64,000 nt of DNA from Enterococcus faecium (GTDB taxonomy: Bacteria > Bacillota > Bacilli > Lactobacillales > Enterococcaceae): assembly GCF_029023785.1 (NCBI RefSeq), contig NZ_CP118955.1, positions 1,824,001-1,888,000 on the forward strand, read 5' to 3'. Position 1 is the stretch's first letter. Each line of letters starts with the position of its first letter. The notes below the pieces were generated by a model that was not told the origin of the DNA, made no database searches, and was given only the letters and a program-made list of their open reading frames with translations. This document shows positions 28,231-37,689 of this stretch, piece after piece. The position numbers were made by a program, and so were the translations under genes.

Positions 28231-29117
28231 TTCTCCACATCAAATTGCTTGATCATCTGGCGCATCAGCCCGCCATCAAAAGAAAAAACGTCCTCTTCTA
28301 ATTTGTCTATGATCTTGTTGGCGGATAACAGCTCAATCTCCAACGCCTCACGTGTCTTTTCTAGGCCTAATAAACGCGGGTAAGTATTTTTTTCCATACG
28401 TTCATCTTTACCAGCTGTTTTCCCTAATGTTTTCGTTGTACCAATCACATCGAGTAGATCATCTCTTATCTGAAAAGCTAAACCTAAATGTTCGGCTAAT
28501 CGTTGAAGTAGCAATAAGATTTCTTCAGGTTGCTTCGCTAATATGCCACCAGCCAGCAAGGCATAACGAATCAAATGCCCTGTCTTTCTTTCATGAATAA
28601 ATGCTAATTCTTCTAAAGAAAGCTTTTTCGATTCGCCCTCGATATCTGCAGCTTGCCCAGCAACCATACCTTGTGATCCCGCACAAACAGCTAATTGCTG
28701 AAGCAGCAGAAGCTTAGGAGAATTACCTAAGTGTGCCATACTGATTAGCTGGAATGCTCCTGTAAGCAAACCATCTCCGGCCAATATAGCTAATGCTTCG
28801 CCGAATACTTTATGATTGGTAGGTTTTCCTCTACGAAGATCATCATTGTCCATCGCAGGCAAATCATCGTGGATCAAGGAATACGTATGCACCATTTCTA
28901 AAGCAGCTGCTACTTGATAGACGGGAACATCAATAGGCTCATCAAAGGAAGCAACGGCCGTTAAAAGTAATAAGGGACGTATTCTTTTCCCGCCTGCTTT
29001 CACTGAATAACTCATCGCATCATAGAGTCCTCTATCCGTTGTATGCTCATCTAAAAAAGACAAGATTTCTTTTTCTACAGCAGGTAGATGAATAGCTGAA
29101 AAGTCAGTTAATCTCAT
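28227..29117 (-). CDS. ispA: Farnesyl/geranyl diphosphate synthase
   Basis: Trans-prenyltransferase making farnesyl diphosphate for undecaprenyl phosphate and quinones. From ATG 29117 it has 296 residues. The first aspartate-rich motif is LIHDDLPAMDNDD near residue 85 and the second is QIRDDLLDVIG near residue 225; GGKRIRPLLLL precedes the first. The 29117 start follows the xseB stop by one base and has GAGGAAAG upstream; the frame could also open at 29156 inside xseB, which is less likely. Confidence 0.96.
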   Translation of the reverse strand: MRLTDFSAIHLPAVEKEILSFLDEHTTDRGLYDAMSYSVKAGGKRIRPLLLLTAVASFDEPIDVPVYQVAAALEMVHTYSLIHDDLPAMDNDDLRRGKPTNHKVFGEALAILAGDGLLTGAFQLISMAHLGNSPKLLLLQQLAVCAGSQGMVAGQAADIEGESKKLSLEELAFIHERKTGHLIRYALLAGGILAKQPEEILLLLQRLAEHLGLAFQIRDDLLDVIGTTKTLGKTAGKDERMEKNTYPRLLGLEKTREALEIELLSANKIIDKLEEDVFSFDGGLMRQMIKQFDVEK

Positions 29118-29118
29118 C

Positions 29119-29343
29119 TCAGCTTTCCTCGTTTCCGTCAAAATCAACTTCTTCATTTGATTCTGTCATCATTTTCGTCAAGGTCTCTTCTGCTTTAGCT
29201 AATGTATCTTGGCAATGTTTGCTTAATTCCATTCCTCGTTTAAACGAATCTAGAGCTGATTCTAATGGAACGTCTCCTTGTTCTAACTGCATGACAATTT
29301 TTTCTAATTCTTGCAGTGACTCTTCAAAAGTTGGATTTTCCAT
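29119..29343 (-). CDS. xseB: Exodeoxyribonuclease VII small subunit
   Basis: A 74-residue helical protein that binds XseA to form ExoVII, a single-strand DNA exonuclease. The family signature is present: FEESLQELEKIVMQLEQGD followed by LESALDSFKRGMELSKHCQ. The C-terminus is acidic. It is encoded four bases after xseA and overlaps nothing essential at the ispA start. Confidence 0.96.
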   Translation of the reverse strand: MENPTFEESLQELEKIVMQLEQGDVPLESALDSFKRGMELSKHCQDTLAKAEETLTKMMTESNEEVDFDGNEES

Positions 29344-29347
29344 ATTT

Positions 29348-30685
29348 TTATTCTCCTTTGTCTATCTCTTGTACTTGTCCTTTAACGATTCCATCTTGAT
29401 AATGGATCGTCAGCAAATCCCCTTGATGAATCTCGGAGACACTTTTTACTACTTGATCATTTAACGTCGTATAGCTGTAGCCTCTTCCCATGATTTTCAA
29501 TGGACTCAACAAATCAAGAGATTGAACAGCTTGAGCAAAACGCTGCTGCTGTTGTTTCATATATTGTTGGATTTTCTCTTCTAAGCGTTTTTCTAGATAA
29601 GCAGTTTCTTGGCGAGCTGCTTTAACTCGATAAAGCGGAGCCACTTGTTCCAATTGGTGGCTTAATGCGATCGTTTGTTTTTCTTTCGCATGATAAATTT
29701 GCTGTGTAGCTTGATATAATCGCTGTTTCAACTGGTCTAATTTGATGGTCTGACCTTCATACAATCTTTCAGGCTGCCGAAATACATAGGAACGTCGAGC
29801 ACGCTCGAACCGTTCTTGTTTGCGCTGGATCTGGCGTACAAACGCCTGCTGCAATCTAGCTTGCCGTTCTTGAATGCGCATCAACTCTTCTGACAAAACA
29901 GGAACAGCTAATTCTGCAGCTGCTGTTGGAGTGGCAGCCCGAACATCTGCTACTAAATCAGCGATCGTGGTATCTGTTTCATGTCCTACAGATGAAATCA
30001 CCGGCGTATTAGCTTGATAAATCGCCCGAGCAACCCGCTCTTCATTAAACGGCCATAAATCCTCAATCGAACCACCCCCACGACCGATGATCATTGTATC
30101 GAAATTGCCCATCTCTTCTACTCTCTGGATATTCCTGACAACATTGTCCGCTGCTTGGTTTCCTTGTACAACTGTTGGGAACAAAACCAATTGGACAATT
30201 GGATATCTTCTTTTCACCGTCGTGATGATATCGCGGATAACCGCTCCGCTTGGACTGGTAAGGACCGCGATTCGCTTTGGGAAACGTGGCAGCATTTTTT
30301 TAGGCCCTTGAAAAAGGCCTTCCTTCATCAGCTTTTCTTTTCGTTCTTCCAATTCTTGATATAAAGCACCTATTCCATCAGGCTCCATGTGCTCTACATA
30401 GATTTGATAAGAACCTCCCGCTTCATATAATGAAATACGCCCAACGACAAGGACTTTCATTCCTTCTTTTGGCTGGAATCGTAATTTTTGGAATGCTCCT
30501 TTGAACATAATAGCAGATATTTTTGCATGGTCATCTTTTAAGCTGAAATATTGATGGGCATTGGCACGTAAACGGAAATTCGATATTTCGCCTGTTAAAT
30601 ATACGCGTTCTAAATAAGGATCGGCATCAAATTTTCTTTTCAAATACTTCGTTAATGTAGTGACAGTTAAATATTCTTGTGCCAT
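29348..30685 (-). CDS. xseA: Exodeoxyribonuclease VII large subunit
   Basis: Catalytic subunit of ExoVII, 445 residues. An N-terminal OB fold (residues 1-105: LTVTTLTKYLKRKFDADPYL, VYLTGEISNFR) is followed by the catalytic domain with TSPSGAVIRDIITTVKRRYP, IIGRGGGSIEDLWPFNEE and SSVGHETDTTIADLVAD, and a coiled-coil region from about residue 270 to 390. The start codon is directly adjacent to the folD stop. All conserved motifs are intact. Confidence 0.97.
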   Translation of the reverse strand: MAQEYLTVTTLTKYLKRKFDADPYLERVYLTGEISNFRLRANAHQYFSLKDDHAKISAIMFKGAFQKLRFQPKEGMKVLVVGRISLYEAGGSYQIYVEHMEPDGIGALYQELEERKEKLMKEGLFQGPKKMLPRFPKRIAVLTSPSGAVIRDIITTVKRRYPIVQLVLFPTVVQGNQAADNVVRNIQRVEEMGNFDTMIIGRGGGSIEDLWPFNEERVARAIYQANTPVISSVGHETDTTIADLVADVRAATPTAAAELAVPVLSEELMRIQERQARLQQAFVRQIQRKQERFERARRSYVFRQPERLYEGQTIKLDQLKQRLYQATQQIYHAKEKQTIALSHQLEQVAPLYRVKAARQETAYLEKRLEEKIQQYMKQQQQRFAQAVQSLDLLSPLKIMGRGYSYTTLNDQVVKSVSEIHQGDLLTIHYQDGIVKGQVQEIDKGE

Positions 30686-31540
30686 CTATTCACCTGCTCC
30701 AAAAGCTTCGGCAGATTTTACGGTTTGATACATCAGCATCGTGATAGTCATTGGCCCTACACCCTTTGGCACAGGAGTGATCCAGCCTGCAATAGGCTCC
30801 ACTTCATCAAATTTCACATCACCGATCAGCTTACCGTTAGCATCACGGTTCATCCCTACATCTATCACTACAGCACCTGGTTTTACGAATTCTTTTGTGA
30901 CAAAATGTCCACGTCCTATTGCTACGACTAAAATATCTGCTTCTTGTGCCAGTTCAGCCAGATTTTCGGTTTTAGAATGAGCAACAGTAACAGTTGCATC
31001 TGCCATCAAGAGTAGCTGAGCCATCGGTTTACCGACGATATTGCTTCGTCCGATAACTACTGCTCGTTTACCCGCCGGATCGATAGAATAAGCTTCAAAC
31101 ATTTTCATGATGCCGTATGGAGTACAAGGAATCTTGTCCGGTTTACCCGCAAGGAGTCTGCCTAAATTCATCGGATGAAAACCGTCTACGTCTTTTTCAG
31201 GGCGGATAGCTAACAGGATCTTTTCTTCATCTATATGCTTTGGCAATGGTAATTGGACCAATATACCATGAAAACTAGGATCTTGATTGTATTTTTCAAT
31301 TTCTGCAAGTAGTTCGTCTTCAGAAATCGTCTCAGGATAACGCTCTACCAATGAATGGATTCCGATTTCTTTTGCTACACGTTCTTTATTTCTTACATAG
31401 ATTTGGCTGGCTGGATTTTCCCCTACCAATAAAACGACTAATCCGGGATGGATACCATTATCTTTCAATTTTTGGATTTTTTCAGCAATCTCTGCCTGCA
31501 TTTTTTCAGCTAATTCTTTTCCGTTAATCAATTCTGCCAT
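30686..31540 (-). CDS. folD: Methylenetetrahydrofolate dehydrogenase/cyclohydrolase FolD
   Basis: Bifunctional enzyme interconverting methylene-, methenyl- and formyl-tetrahydrofolate. The 284-residue sequence has the [13 protein letters not shown] substrate-site segment (catalytic Lys within), the PLPKHI motif near residue 98, [14 protein letters not shown] for NADP binding and the C-terminal [11 protein letters not shown]. These are family hallmarks. It precedes xseA with no gap. Confidence 0.98.
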   Translation of the reverse strand: MAELINGKELAEKMQAEIAEKIQKLKDNGIHPGLVVLLVGENPASQIYVRNKERVAKEIGIHSLVERYPETISEDELLAEIEKYNQDPSFHGILVQLPLPKHIDEEKILLAIRPEKDVDGFHPMNLGRLLAGKPDKIPCTPYGIMKMFEAYSIDPAGKRAVVIGRSNIVGKPMAQLLLMADATVTVAHSKTENLAELAQEADILVVAIGRGHFVTKEFVKPGAVVIDVGMNRDANGKLIGDVKFDEVEPIAGWITPVPKGVGPMTITMLMYQTVKSAEAFGAGE

Positions 31541-31636
31541 CTAACCACTCCCAGATATTTTTTGTGTTTTCATTCTACCATAGAATTTTCCCGATTTATA
31601 ACAGGTTTATGATGATTCATAGAAAAAAGCTAGGAC

Positions 31637-32086
31637 TTACGCCCCAGCTTCTAATTCTTTCAATACATTGGATAAAACACCGTTGACGAATTTACGTGAA
31701 CGGTCATCACTAAATGTTTTTGCCAACTCGATTGCTTCATTTAAAGCAACAGCCGCTGGTACATCTGTCACATAAGTCATTTCAAAAATCGCGATACGCA
31801 AGATCACCAAATCCATTTTTGAGATCCGATTGATGTGCCAATTGTTTTTTAAATGTTTTTCAATCACTTTATCCAATTCATCTTTTTTTGCACAGACACC
31901 GCCAACTAGCGTATCAAGATAAACAGGAACAAACTCTGATTCATCTTCGTTGATCATGTCGCGGTGGTCTAATTCGATTGCGTTGAAAATCGCATCTTCT
32001 TTTGTTAGGTCTGCATTGAAGTCTAATGGAAATAAAGCCTGCAATGCCATTTCCCGAATCTCGTGTCTTGATAATTCTTTATTCAT
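31637..32086 (-). CDS. nusB: Transcription antitermination factor NusB
   Basis: RNA-binding factor that joins NusE (S10) in rRNA antitermination. From ATG 32086 it is 149 residues and all helical: LSRHEIREMALQALF at the start, HLKNNWHINRISKMDLVILRIAIFEM and AVALNEAIELAKTFSDDRS near the end. The start lies inside the last codons of the upstream asp23-type gene (its TAA is at 32081-32079), a coupled overlap. A longer frame opens at 32107 but would extend deeper into that gene. Confidence 0.96.
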   Translation of the reverse strand: MNKELSRHEIREMALQALFPLDFNADLTKEDAIFNAIELDHRDMINEDESEFVPVYLDTLVGGVCAKKDELDKVIEKHLKNNWHINRISKMDLVILRIAIFEMTYVTDVPAAVALNEAIELAKTFSDDRSRKFVNGVLSNVLKELEAGA

Positions 32087-32504
32087 TCTCTTCCTCTTCG
32101 TCTTCAAAAAGTTCTTCGATTGTTGGTTGTTCTAATTTTTCAGGAACAACAGCTACTACATGGATATTGACTTCAGATAAATCGATATCCGTCATGAAAA
32201 GGACTTGCTGGCTGACCCGTTCCTGCATTTCCATTGCTACTTTAGGAACTGAAACACCATATTCTAGATAACAGTAAAGATCTACTTTCAAGCCATCTTC
32301 CTCGTTTGCTAAGTAAACACCTTTTCCGTGAGCTGCACGTCCTAATAATTCAGTGACATTGCTGGCAAAAGTTCCGCGCATTCCGTATACGCCTTCTACT
32401 TTAGAAGCTGCAATCCCGATAATTACTTCGATGACTTCAGGAGCGATCACGATCTCTCCTAAATCTTGGTTTGCGTTTAAAATCAAATTTTTTTCATCTG
32501 CCAT
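32079..32504 (-). CDS. Asp23/Gls24 family envelope stress protein (YqhY type)
   Basis: A 141-residue Asp23/Gls24-family protein of the YqhY branch, which is linked with nusB and lipid metabolism genes in Firmicutes. The core domain runs from GEIVIAPEVIEVIIGIAASK to about residue 115 (GVYLANEEDGLKVDLYCYLE). The C-terminal tail is very acidic. Members act in envelope or acetyl-CoA carboxylase-related homeostasis, but the exact role here is inferred from context only. Confidence 0.9.
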   Translation of the reverse strand: MADEKNLILNANQDLGEIVIAPEVIEVIIGIAASKVEGVYGMRGTFASNVTELLGRAAHGKGVYLANEEDGLKVDLYCYLEYGVSVPKVAMEMQERVSQQVLFMTDIDLSEVNIHVVAVVPEKLEQPTIEELFEDEEEENE

Positions 32505-32749
32505 TTATTTATTCCTCCCTTTGCCTAAGCACGAGATACATCCGAATTCTCTATGATGCGGCATAGTGATCACGTGGTAAGAAAACTGCCGCCGATCAGC
32601 TGCAAACTGCTATGAATTGGAGAAAACACCCAACTTTATTATCTCTTACAGCTTAAAAGTTCTTCTATAGTGTATCATTAAATCGAGTGATTTTCTATAA
32701 CAAAGTCTGTGAACACTGATTTTTACGCTTACTTCTTCTATTGATGAAA

Positions 32750-33814
32750 CTATAAGATGATCAATTCTTTTGGTGAACGAGTCAACACACGATTTCCATC
32801 TTCTGTGATCAACAAGTCATCCTCAATACGTACTCCACCGATTCCTGGTAAGTAGATCCCTGGTTCATCAGTGATCACATTTCCTGGTACAAATTGCTTT
32901 TCTGCACGAGAAGAAACGTTTGGTCCTTCGTGGATCTCTAAACCGATCCCATGTCCTGTAGAATGTCCAAATGCTTCCCCGTAACCATGTTTTGAAATAT
33001 AATCTCTAGCAACTGCATCTAATTGGACACCAGTCATTCCTGGTTTTGCAGCATCAATAACTGCTAATTGAGCATCTAAGACTATTTGATAAATTTCTTT
33101 TAATTTTTCCCCAGGATCACCAATAGCGAATGTACGTGTCATATCGGAAACGTACCCTTCGTAATAGCAACCAAAGTCCAATGTGATCAAGTCGCCTTGT
33201 TCGATGATTTTTTTGCTTGCTACACCATGCGGCATAGCCGAACGCAATCCGCTAGCAACGATCGTATCAAAAGAAACACCTGAAGCGCCAAGAGAACGCA
33301 TATAAAAGTCTAGTTGATTTGCGACTTCAATCTCAGTCATGCCCGGTTGGATCATTTTCAGGATGTGATCATATGCCATATCCGCAATATGACATGCTTT
33401 TTCGATAATAGCGATTTCTTCTTCATCTTTCACTTCTCTGAGTTCTTCGATCATCTGTGAAACAGGTACTAATTCCGCATCGATGATTTCTTCTAAAACC
33501 GAATATTCTAAAAATGAGACTGTTGTTTCCTCAAAAGCTAATGAGTGCAGTTCTTCTTTGCGTACTAAGTTTGCTACCTCATCAAAAATAGGTCCGACAT
33601 TTTTAATAATTTCAAACCCTTGAGCCTGCGCTGCCGCCTGCTCGGTATAACGAAAATCAGTAATAAAAAATGCTTTTTCCAAAGTAATAACAGCTAATCC
33701 TGTCGTACCTGTAAAGTTCGTTAAGTAACGAAGATTGTACGGACTGGTAACCAAAAATGAATCCAAATTTTCTTCTTGCATTTTTTTGCGCAATTTTTCT
33801 ACACGTAGCATCAT
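32750..33814 (-). CDS. M24 family Xaa-Pro aminopeptidase
   Basis: Cytoplasmic proline-specific aminopeptidase of 354 residues. Residues 1-125 form the creatinase-like N-domain and the rest the pita-bread catalytic domain. Metal ligands are visible as the aspartates in TLDFGCYYEGYVSDMTR, the His in GHSTGHGIGLEIHE and the glutamates in DEPGIYLPG and GVRIEDD. It corresponds to YqhT/PapA. In Bacillus and many relatives the next gene is efp; here it is followed by 245 noncoding bases and then asp23. Confidence 0.94.
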   Translation of the reverse strand: MMLRVEKLRKKMQEENLDSFLVTSPYNLRYLTNFTGTTGLAVITLEKAFFITDFRYTEQAAAQAQGFEIIKNVGPIFDEVANLVRKEELHSLAFEETTVSFLEYSVLEEIIDAELVPVSQMIEELREVKDEEEIAIIEKACHIADMAYDHILKMIQPGMTEIEVANQLDFYMRSLGASGVSFDTIVASGLRSAMPHGVASKKIIEQGDLITLDFGCYYEGYVSDMTRTFAIGDPGEKLKEIYQIVLDAQLAVIDAAKPGMTGVQLDAVARDYISKHGYGEAFGHSTGHGIGLEIHEGPNVSSRAEKQFVPGNVITDEPGIYLPGIGGVRIEDDLLITEDGNRVLTRSPKELIIL

Positions 33815-33928
33815 AATGAAACTCCCTCTTTCTTTGCACGCTTTTTTCCATTATAGCAAACTTTTCTTCGTACACGACAGTTAAATAAAAATTTCCGGAA
33901 AACTTCTTTTTATTTTAAATAAATAAAG

Positions 33929-33967
33929 CCAAAAAGGAGTCACAGTCTCGCTGCAACTCCTTTTAGT
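33929..33967 (-). terminator. Terminator after the GlsB-like gene
   Basis: On the minus strand AAAAGGAGTTGCAG pairs imperfectly with CTGTGACTCCTTTTT, followed by more T and G. It lies about 20 bases after the stop at 33986. Confidence 0.75.
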
Positions 33968-33985
33968 TTACTATTTTGTAAAAAC

Positions 33986-34231
33986 TTATGATCGTTTTCC
34001 AAAGAAAAATGAGACAACTGCTACCAAAATCACTGCGCCTAAAATAGATGGAATAAGTGCCATACCTGCAGCTTTTGGTCCCCATTCGCCGAAAATCGCT
34101 TGTCCAATACTTGAACCGACTAGTCCAGCAATGATATTCGTTACACAGCCCATCGAATTTCCTTTACTGGTGATCGCACCTGCAATTGCTCCGATCACGG
34201 CTCCAACAATCAATGTCCATAACCAACTCAT
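33986..34231 (-). CDS. GlsB/YeaQ/YmgE family stress membrane protein
   Basis: An 81-residue protein with three hydrophobic helices and glycine-rich turns: LIVGAVIGAIAGAITSKGNS, CVTNIIAGLVGSSIGQAIFG, ILGAVILVAVVSFFFGKRS. This is the pattern of the transglycosylase-associated/GlsB family, which in enterococci is often found with gls24 stress genes. From ATG 34231 the ribosome binding site GAAGGAGG is well placed. Function beyond general stress is unknown. Confidence 0.88.
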   Translation of the reverse strand: MSWLWTLIVGAVIGAIAGAITSKGNSMGCVTNIIAGLVGSSIGQAIFGEWGPKAAGMALIPSILGAVILVAVVSFFFGKRS

Positions 34232-34334
34232 AATATAACCTCCTTCTTTGCTAATCAATTTTAGCATATGGGATTTAAAGGGGACAAATAATTGGTTTTG
34301 CTATTTCATATTTTCTTCTGCAAAGTAAAAAAAT

Positions 34335-34367
34335 AAAGAAAACCTCCTCTTAGAAGTTTTCTTTATT
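34335..34367 (-). terminator. Terminator after manO
   Basis: On the minus strand AAAGAAAACTTC pairs with GAGGTTTTCTTT and is followed by ATTTTTTTAC. It lies directly after the DUF956 gene. Confidence 0.8.
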
Positions 34368-34369
34368 TT

Positions 34370-34744
34370 TTACTTGCGTTTAAACATACTACGAATACCA
34401 CGTTTCACTACATCAAAGAAACTCAATGATTGTACCATTCTATCTTCATCTACATATTCTCTGATCGCACGAAGCACTTTTTTAGGTTCTTTGGAAGAAA
34501 ATGTGTATGTACCATTTTTTTTCGTTTGAATGGCATATCGAGGAATCCATTTTCCCTTTAGCATGACTGATGCTAGTACATAATCCACTTCTTCCCATGG
34601 AATTTGGATATATTTGCGTCTATCTCGCGCATGGTAAAACTCAAAACCATTATCACCTATCATGATTTGCCCGTAATCTGTCAGACCCGTAAACGAAGTA
34701 GCATCAATTACCAAGTCTACTTTTGTATTGATTGATTGAACCAT
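34370..34744 (-). CDS. manO: DUF956 protein, ManO-type PTS-associated
   Basis: A 124-residue soluble protein of DUF956, a family almost always encoded after mannose-class PTS genes and called ManO in some lactic acid bacteria. Recognisable segments are VDLVIDATSFTGLTDYG, FYHARDRRKYIQIPWEEVDYV and KGKWIPRYAIQTKKNG. The role is not established. A strong terminator (34792-34813) separates it from the IID gene, so it depends on read-through or an internal promoter that I could not identify. Confidence 0.88.
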   Translation of the reverse strand: MVQSINTKVDLVIDATSFTGLTDYGQIMIGDNGFEFYHARDRRKYIQIPWEEVDYVLASVMLKGKWIPRYAIQTKKNGTYTFSSKEPKKVLRAIREYVDEDRMVQSLSFFDVVKRGIRSMFKRK

Positions 34745-34791
34745 TTTCTCCCTCCAGATATTTGTTTATGAACAGTATACTATATAAAAAA

Positions 34792-34813
34792 AGCTCGGGA
34801 CAACGCCCGAGCT
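34792..34813 (-). terminator. Terminator after the mannose IID gene
   Basis: AGCTCGGG at 34792-34799 pairs with CCCGAGCT at 34806-34813; on the minus strand the hairpin is followed by TTTTTTTATA. It sits between the IID gene and manO. Confidence 0.88.
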
Positions 34814-34826
34814 ATATTTTTATGGA

Positions 34827-35741
34827 TTATAAAAGTCCGATGACGTGTCCAACAACACCGACTACGAATAAACCAAGGATGATAACGATTGGAGAAACCT
34901 TTTTCTTAAGCAACCACATACATAACAATGTTAATCCTAATGCAGCTAAACCAGGAATCAATTGGTCTAAGTTGTCTTGTAATGTTGTTACCTTTTCAGG
35001 AGAAAGGGCTAAGCCATTATTAACTTGTTCAAATGCACTCTTGATTCCTTCACCACCTGAAGGCAATTTATCCCATTCGATGTAAGCACCTTTATCTAAT
35101 TTTACAGTTGATACAACTGGTAAGAATTTGATTGATACCCATCTTTGTACAAGGGCAGCTAATACGAACATCCCTAAAATTGAAGCACCTTTTGTTACGT
35201 CTTGTAACAATCCGCCAGAAAGGTCATCAGTAATTTTAGAACCAGCTTTGTAGCCAAATTCTTGTGTATACCACATGAATGCCCAACGAATAATGTTCCA
35301 ACCTAAGAAGAAGATGATTGGTCCAAGGATATTTCCTCCCATAGCTAATGAAGCACCTAGTGCACCTAGCATTGGACGTACTGTAAACCAGAACACTGGG
35401 TCACCAACACCAGCTAAAGGACCCATCATACCTACTTTAACCCCTTGAATCGCTACATCATCAACAGGCGCGCCATTCGCACGTTCTTCTTCCAGAGCCA
35501 ATGTAACCCCTAAAATTGGAGAAGCAATGTATGGGTGTGTATTAAAGAATTCCAAGTGACGTTTTAATGCTGCAGAACGTTCTTCTTTTGTTTTGTATAA
35601 TTTTTTGATTGCTGGAATCATAGAAAATGCCCAGCCACCGTTTTGCATACGTTCGTAGTTCCATGAACCTTGAATGAAGGTAGAGCGCCACGCAACAGCT
35701 AAACGATCTTTTTTTGATAATTTGATTTTTTCTTCTGCCAT
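34827..35741 (-). CDS. manN: Mannose-class PTS permease subunit IID
   Basis: Membrane subunit of the mannose/glucose PTS, 304 residues from the ATG at 35741 (GGAGG upstream; the longer frame to 35759 begins inside this site). Visible family motifs are AWRSTFIQGSWNYERMQNGG, MMGPLAGVGDPVFW and GNILGPIIFFLGWN; the C-terminus is a hydrophobic anchor (VIILGLFVVGVVGHVIGLL). With IIC it forms the translocation channel, also known as a receptor for class IIa bacteriocins. Confidence 0.96.
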   Translation of the reverse strand: MAEEKIKLSKKDRLAVAWRSTFIQGSWNYERMQNGGWAFSMIPAIKKLYKTKEERSAALKRHLEFFNTHPYIASPILGVTLALEEERANGAPVDDVAIQGVKVGMMGPLAGVGDPVFWFTVRPMLGALGASLAMGGNILGPIIFFLGWNIIRWAFMWYTQEFGYKAGSKITDDLSGGLLQDVTKGASILGMFVLAALVQRWVSIKFLPVVSTVKLDKGAYIEWDKLPSGGEGIKSAFEQVNNGLALSPEKVTTLQDNLDQLIPGLAALGLTLLCMWLLKKKVSPIVIILGLFVVGVVGHVIGLL

Positions 35742-35761
35742 TTTATTTTCCTCCTTCAAGA

Positions 35762-36565
35762 TTAATAGTCATTCAAAATGTCGCCTAAAGGGTCACCAGA
35801 GTTGCTTCCGCCTCCATTATTTGATGAACCACCCATTTTAGAAAGGTTCAAGTAAATAAGAGCTAATGCAACACCTAAAGCACCTAGAGCAATCAATGTT
35901 AATTGAGAAATTGCAGCTACAACGAAACCAATAACGAAGAATGGCCATACTTCTTTTGTAGCCATCATGTTGATTACCAAAGCGTAACCTACAGCTACGA
36001 CCATTCCCCCACCGATAGCCATACCATCTGTTAACCATGCTGGCATTGATTCAAGGAATGATTGCACAGTTTGTGCTGGGATAAATAGCAACGCTGCTGC
36101 TGGGACCGCGATACGAACCCCTTGTAAACATACAGCAATGATGTGCCACATTTCAACCTTACGGATGTTTCCTTCTTCAGCAGCCGCATCCATCAAATGA
36201 ACGATTGGAACAGCGATTGTACGTACGATCATTGTTAAGAACAACCCTGCAACAGCCAAAGGAACGGCAATCGCGATCGCAGAAGGAACACCTTTAACAC
36301 CTTGTCCACCTAAAACTAAAATAATTGCTGATGCTACTGATGCTAATGCAGCATCTGGTGCTACAGCGGCACCGATATTTGCCCAACCTAAAGCGATCAT
36401 CTGAAGCGTACCGCCAAGTACGATACCAGCTTCGAGGTTACCGGTAACTAAACCGATCAATGTACATGCCACTAGTGGTTGATGAAATTGAAATTCATCA
36501 AGAATACCTTCCATACCAGCTAGAAAGGCAACTAATACGACTAAAATTATTGAAATAATAGACAT
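35762..36565 (-). CDS. manM: Mannose-class PTS permease subunit IIC
   Basis: Polytopic IIC subunit of 267 residues. It opens with SIISIILVVLVAFLAGMEG, has the conserved FQFHQPLVACTLIGLVTGN near residue 27 and GGTLQMIALGWANIGAAVAPD, and ends in a Gly/Ser/Asn-rich tail. It transports mannose, glucose and related sugars with phosphorylation supplied by IIAB. It is separated from IID by 20 bases and from IIAB by 32 bases. Confidence 0.97.
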   Translation of the reverse strand: MSIISIILVVLVAFLAGMEGILDEFQFHQPLVACTLIGLVTGNLEAGIVLGGTLQMIALGWANIGAAVAPDAALASVASAIILVLGGQGVKGVPSAIAIAVPLAVAGLFLTMIVRTIAVPIVHLMDAAAEEGNIRKVEMWHIIAVCLQGVRIAVPAAALLFIPAQTVQSFLESMPAWLTDGMAIGGGMVVAVGYALVINMMATKEVWPFFVIGFVVAAISQLTLIALGALGVALALIYLNLSKMGGSSNNGGGSNSGDPLGDILNDY

Positions 36566-36597
36566 GATAAGCCTCCTATAAATTTTAATATTATTTA

Positions 36598-37587
36598 TTA
36601 CGCTTTTGCTAATTCAGCTTTTGCTTTTTTCAAAATATCATCCATGTTATCGCGTGAATCATTAGGTACTTTACGTACATCGAATTTCACACCTTTTTGT
36701 TCAAGCTTCTCAAACGCTTCAACGTCTTCTTGTCCCATAGACAATACTTTACTTACAACGACTTTACCAACCGAATGCGCCATTGACCCAACATTTAATT
36801 CTTTGATGTCTACGCCACCTTCAACAGCTGTCAATACGTCTTCAGGATTTTCAAATAAAAGCAATGCTTTGGTATTTCCAAAACGAGGGTCTTTTGCTAC
36901 TTCGATCATTTTGCTAATAGGAATAACATTTGCTTTTACACCTGGAGGAGCAGCTTGTTCGATTAGTCTCTTACGCAGATCATCCTTTGATACTGCATCT
37001 GAAACAACGATAATACGGTTTGGTTGCACTGCTTTTGTCCAAGCTGTCGCAACTTGTCCATGTAACAGACGTGAGTCAACACGTGCTAATACATATTTGA
37101 TTTTTCCGTCTCCGACCACAGTTCCTTCTGGAAGTGCTCCTTTAGGTTGTGCGTCTTCAACTGCTGCTTTCGGTGCTTCTGCCGGTTCTAATTCTTCCGG
37201 TTTTACTTTTACACCGTCTTTTGCTGTTTCAATGATGTGTGCTGCAATTTCATGAGCAGATTCCATTGAAAAGCGTGATGCGTAGGCTTCAATCAACATT
37301 GGTAAATTCAAACCGCTGACGATTGCCCATTTATCTTTGTGCTCTTCGAATAATGTGTTTGATTGATTGAACGGTGTTCCGCCCCATAAATCAACTAAGA
37401 ATAACACTTCGTCTTGATTATCAAAAGAAGCAACCGCTTCTTCCAATTTGGCTCTCAAGTCATCTGGACCTTCACTTGGTTTCAAAATCACGGCTTTGAC
37501 GTTTTCTTGTTCGCCAAAGATCATTGAACCGGATTGTAAGATTCCTTCAGCAAATTGTCCATGACTTGCTAGGATAATCCCTACCAT
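36598..37587 (-). CDS. manL: Mannose-class PTS fused IIAB protein
   Basis: Cytoplasmic fusion of 329 residues. The IIA domain (residues 1-130) has its phosphorylated His9 in [13 protein letters not shown] linker rich in Glu, Ala and Pro (about 133-160) follows, and the IIB domain (about 165-325) has [17 protein letters not shown] with its phosphorylated His. HPr phosphorylates IIA, which passes phosphate to IIB and then the sugar. The gene is part of a sigma-54-type mpt operon that also has a separate IIB gene upstream. Confidence 0.97.
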   Translation of the reverse strand: MVGIILASHGQFAEGILQSGSMIFGEQENVKAVILKPSEGPDDLRAKLEEAVASFDNQDEVLFLVDLWGGTPFNQSNTLFEEHKDKWAIVSGLNLPMLIEAYASRFSMESAHEIAAHIIETAKDGVKVKPEELEPAEAPKAAVEDAQPKGALPEGTVVGDGKIKYVLARVDSRLLHGQVATAWTKAVQPNRIIVVSDAVSKDDLRKRLIEQAAPPGVKANVIPISKMIEVAKDPRFGNTKALLLFENPEDVLTAVEGGVDIKELNVGSMAHSVGKVVVSKVLSMGQEDVEAFEKLEQKGVKFDVRKVPNDSRDNMDDILKKAKAELAKA

Positions 37588-37689
37588 ATTTATACCTCCT
37601 ATTTACTTTTGTTGTAACAAATTCAAAAATATTAATAATTGCTAACCATTACAACAGAATTATTTGACCTTTTCCAACAACCATTCTTG

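Noticed and set aside
36644..37255. 203-codon open frame opposite the IIAB gene
   Set aside because: It is the antisense shadow of manL, rich in Ser, Thr and Phe, with no ribosome binding site or recognisable domain.
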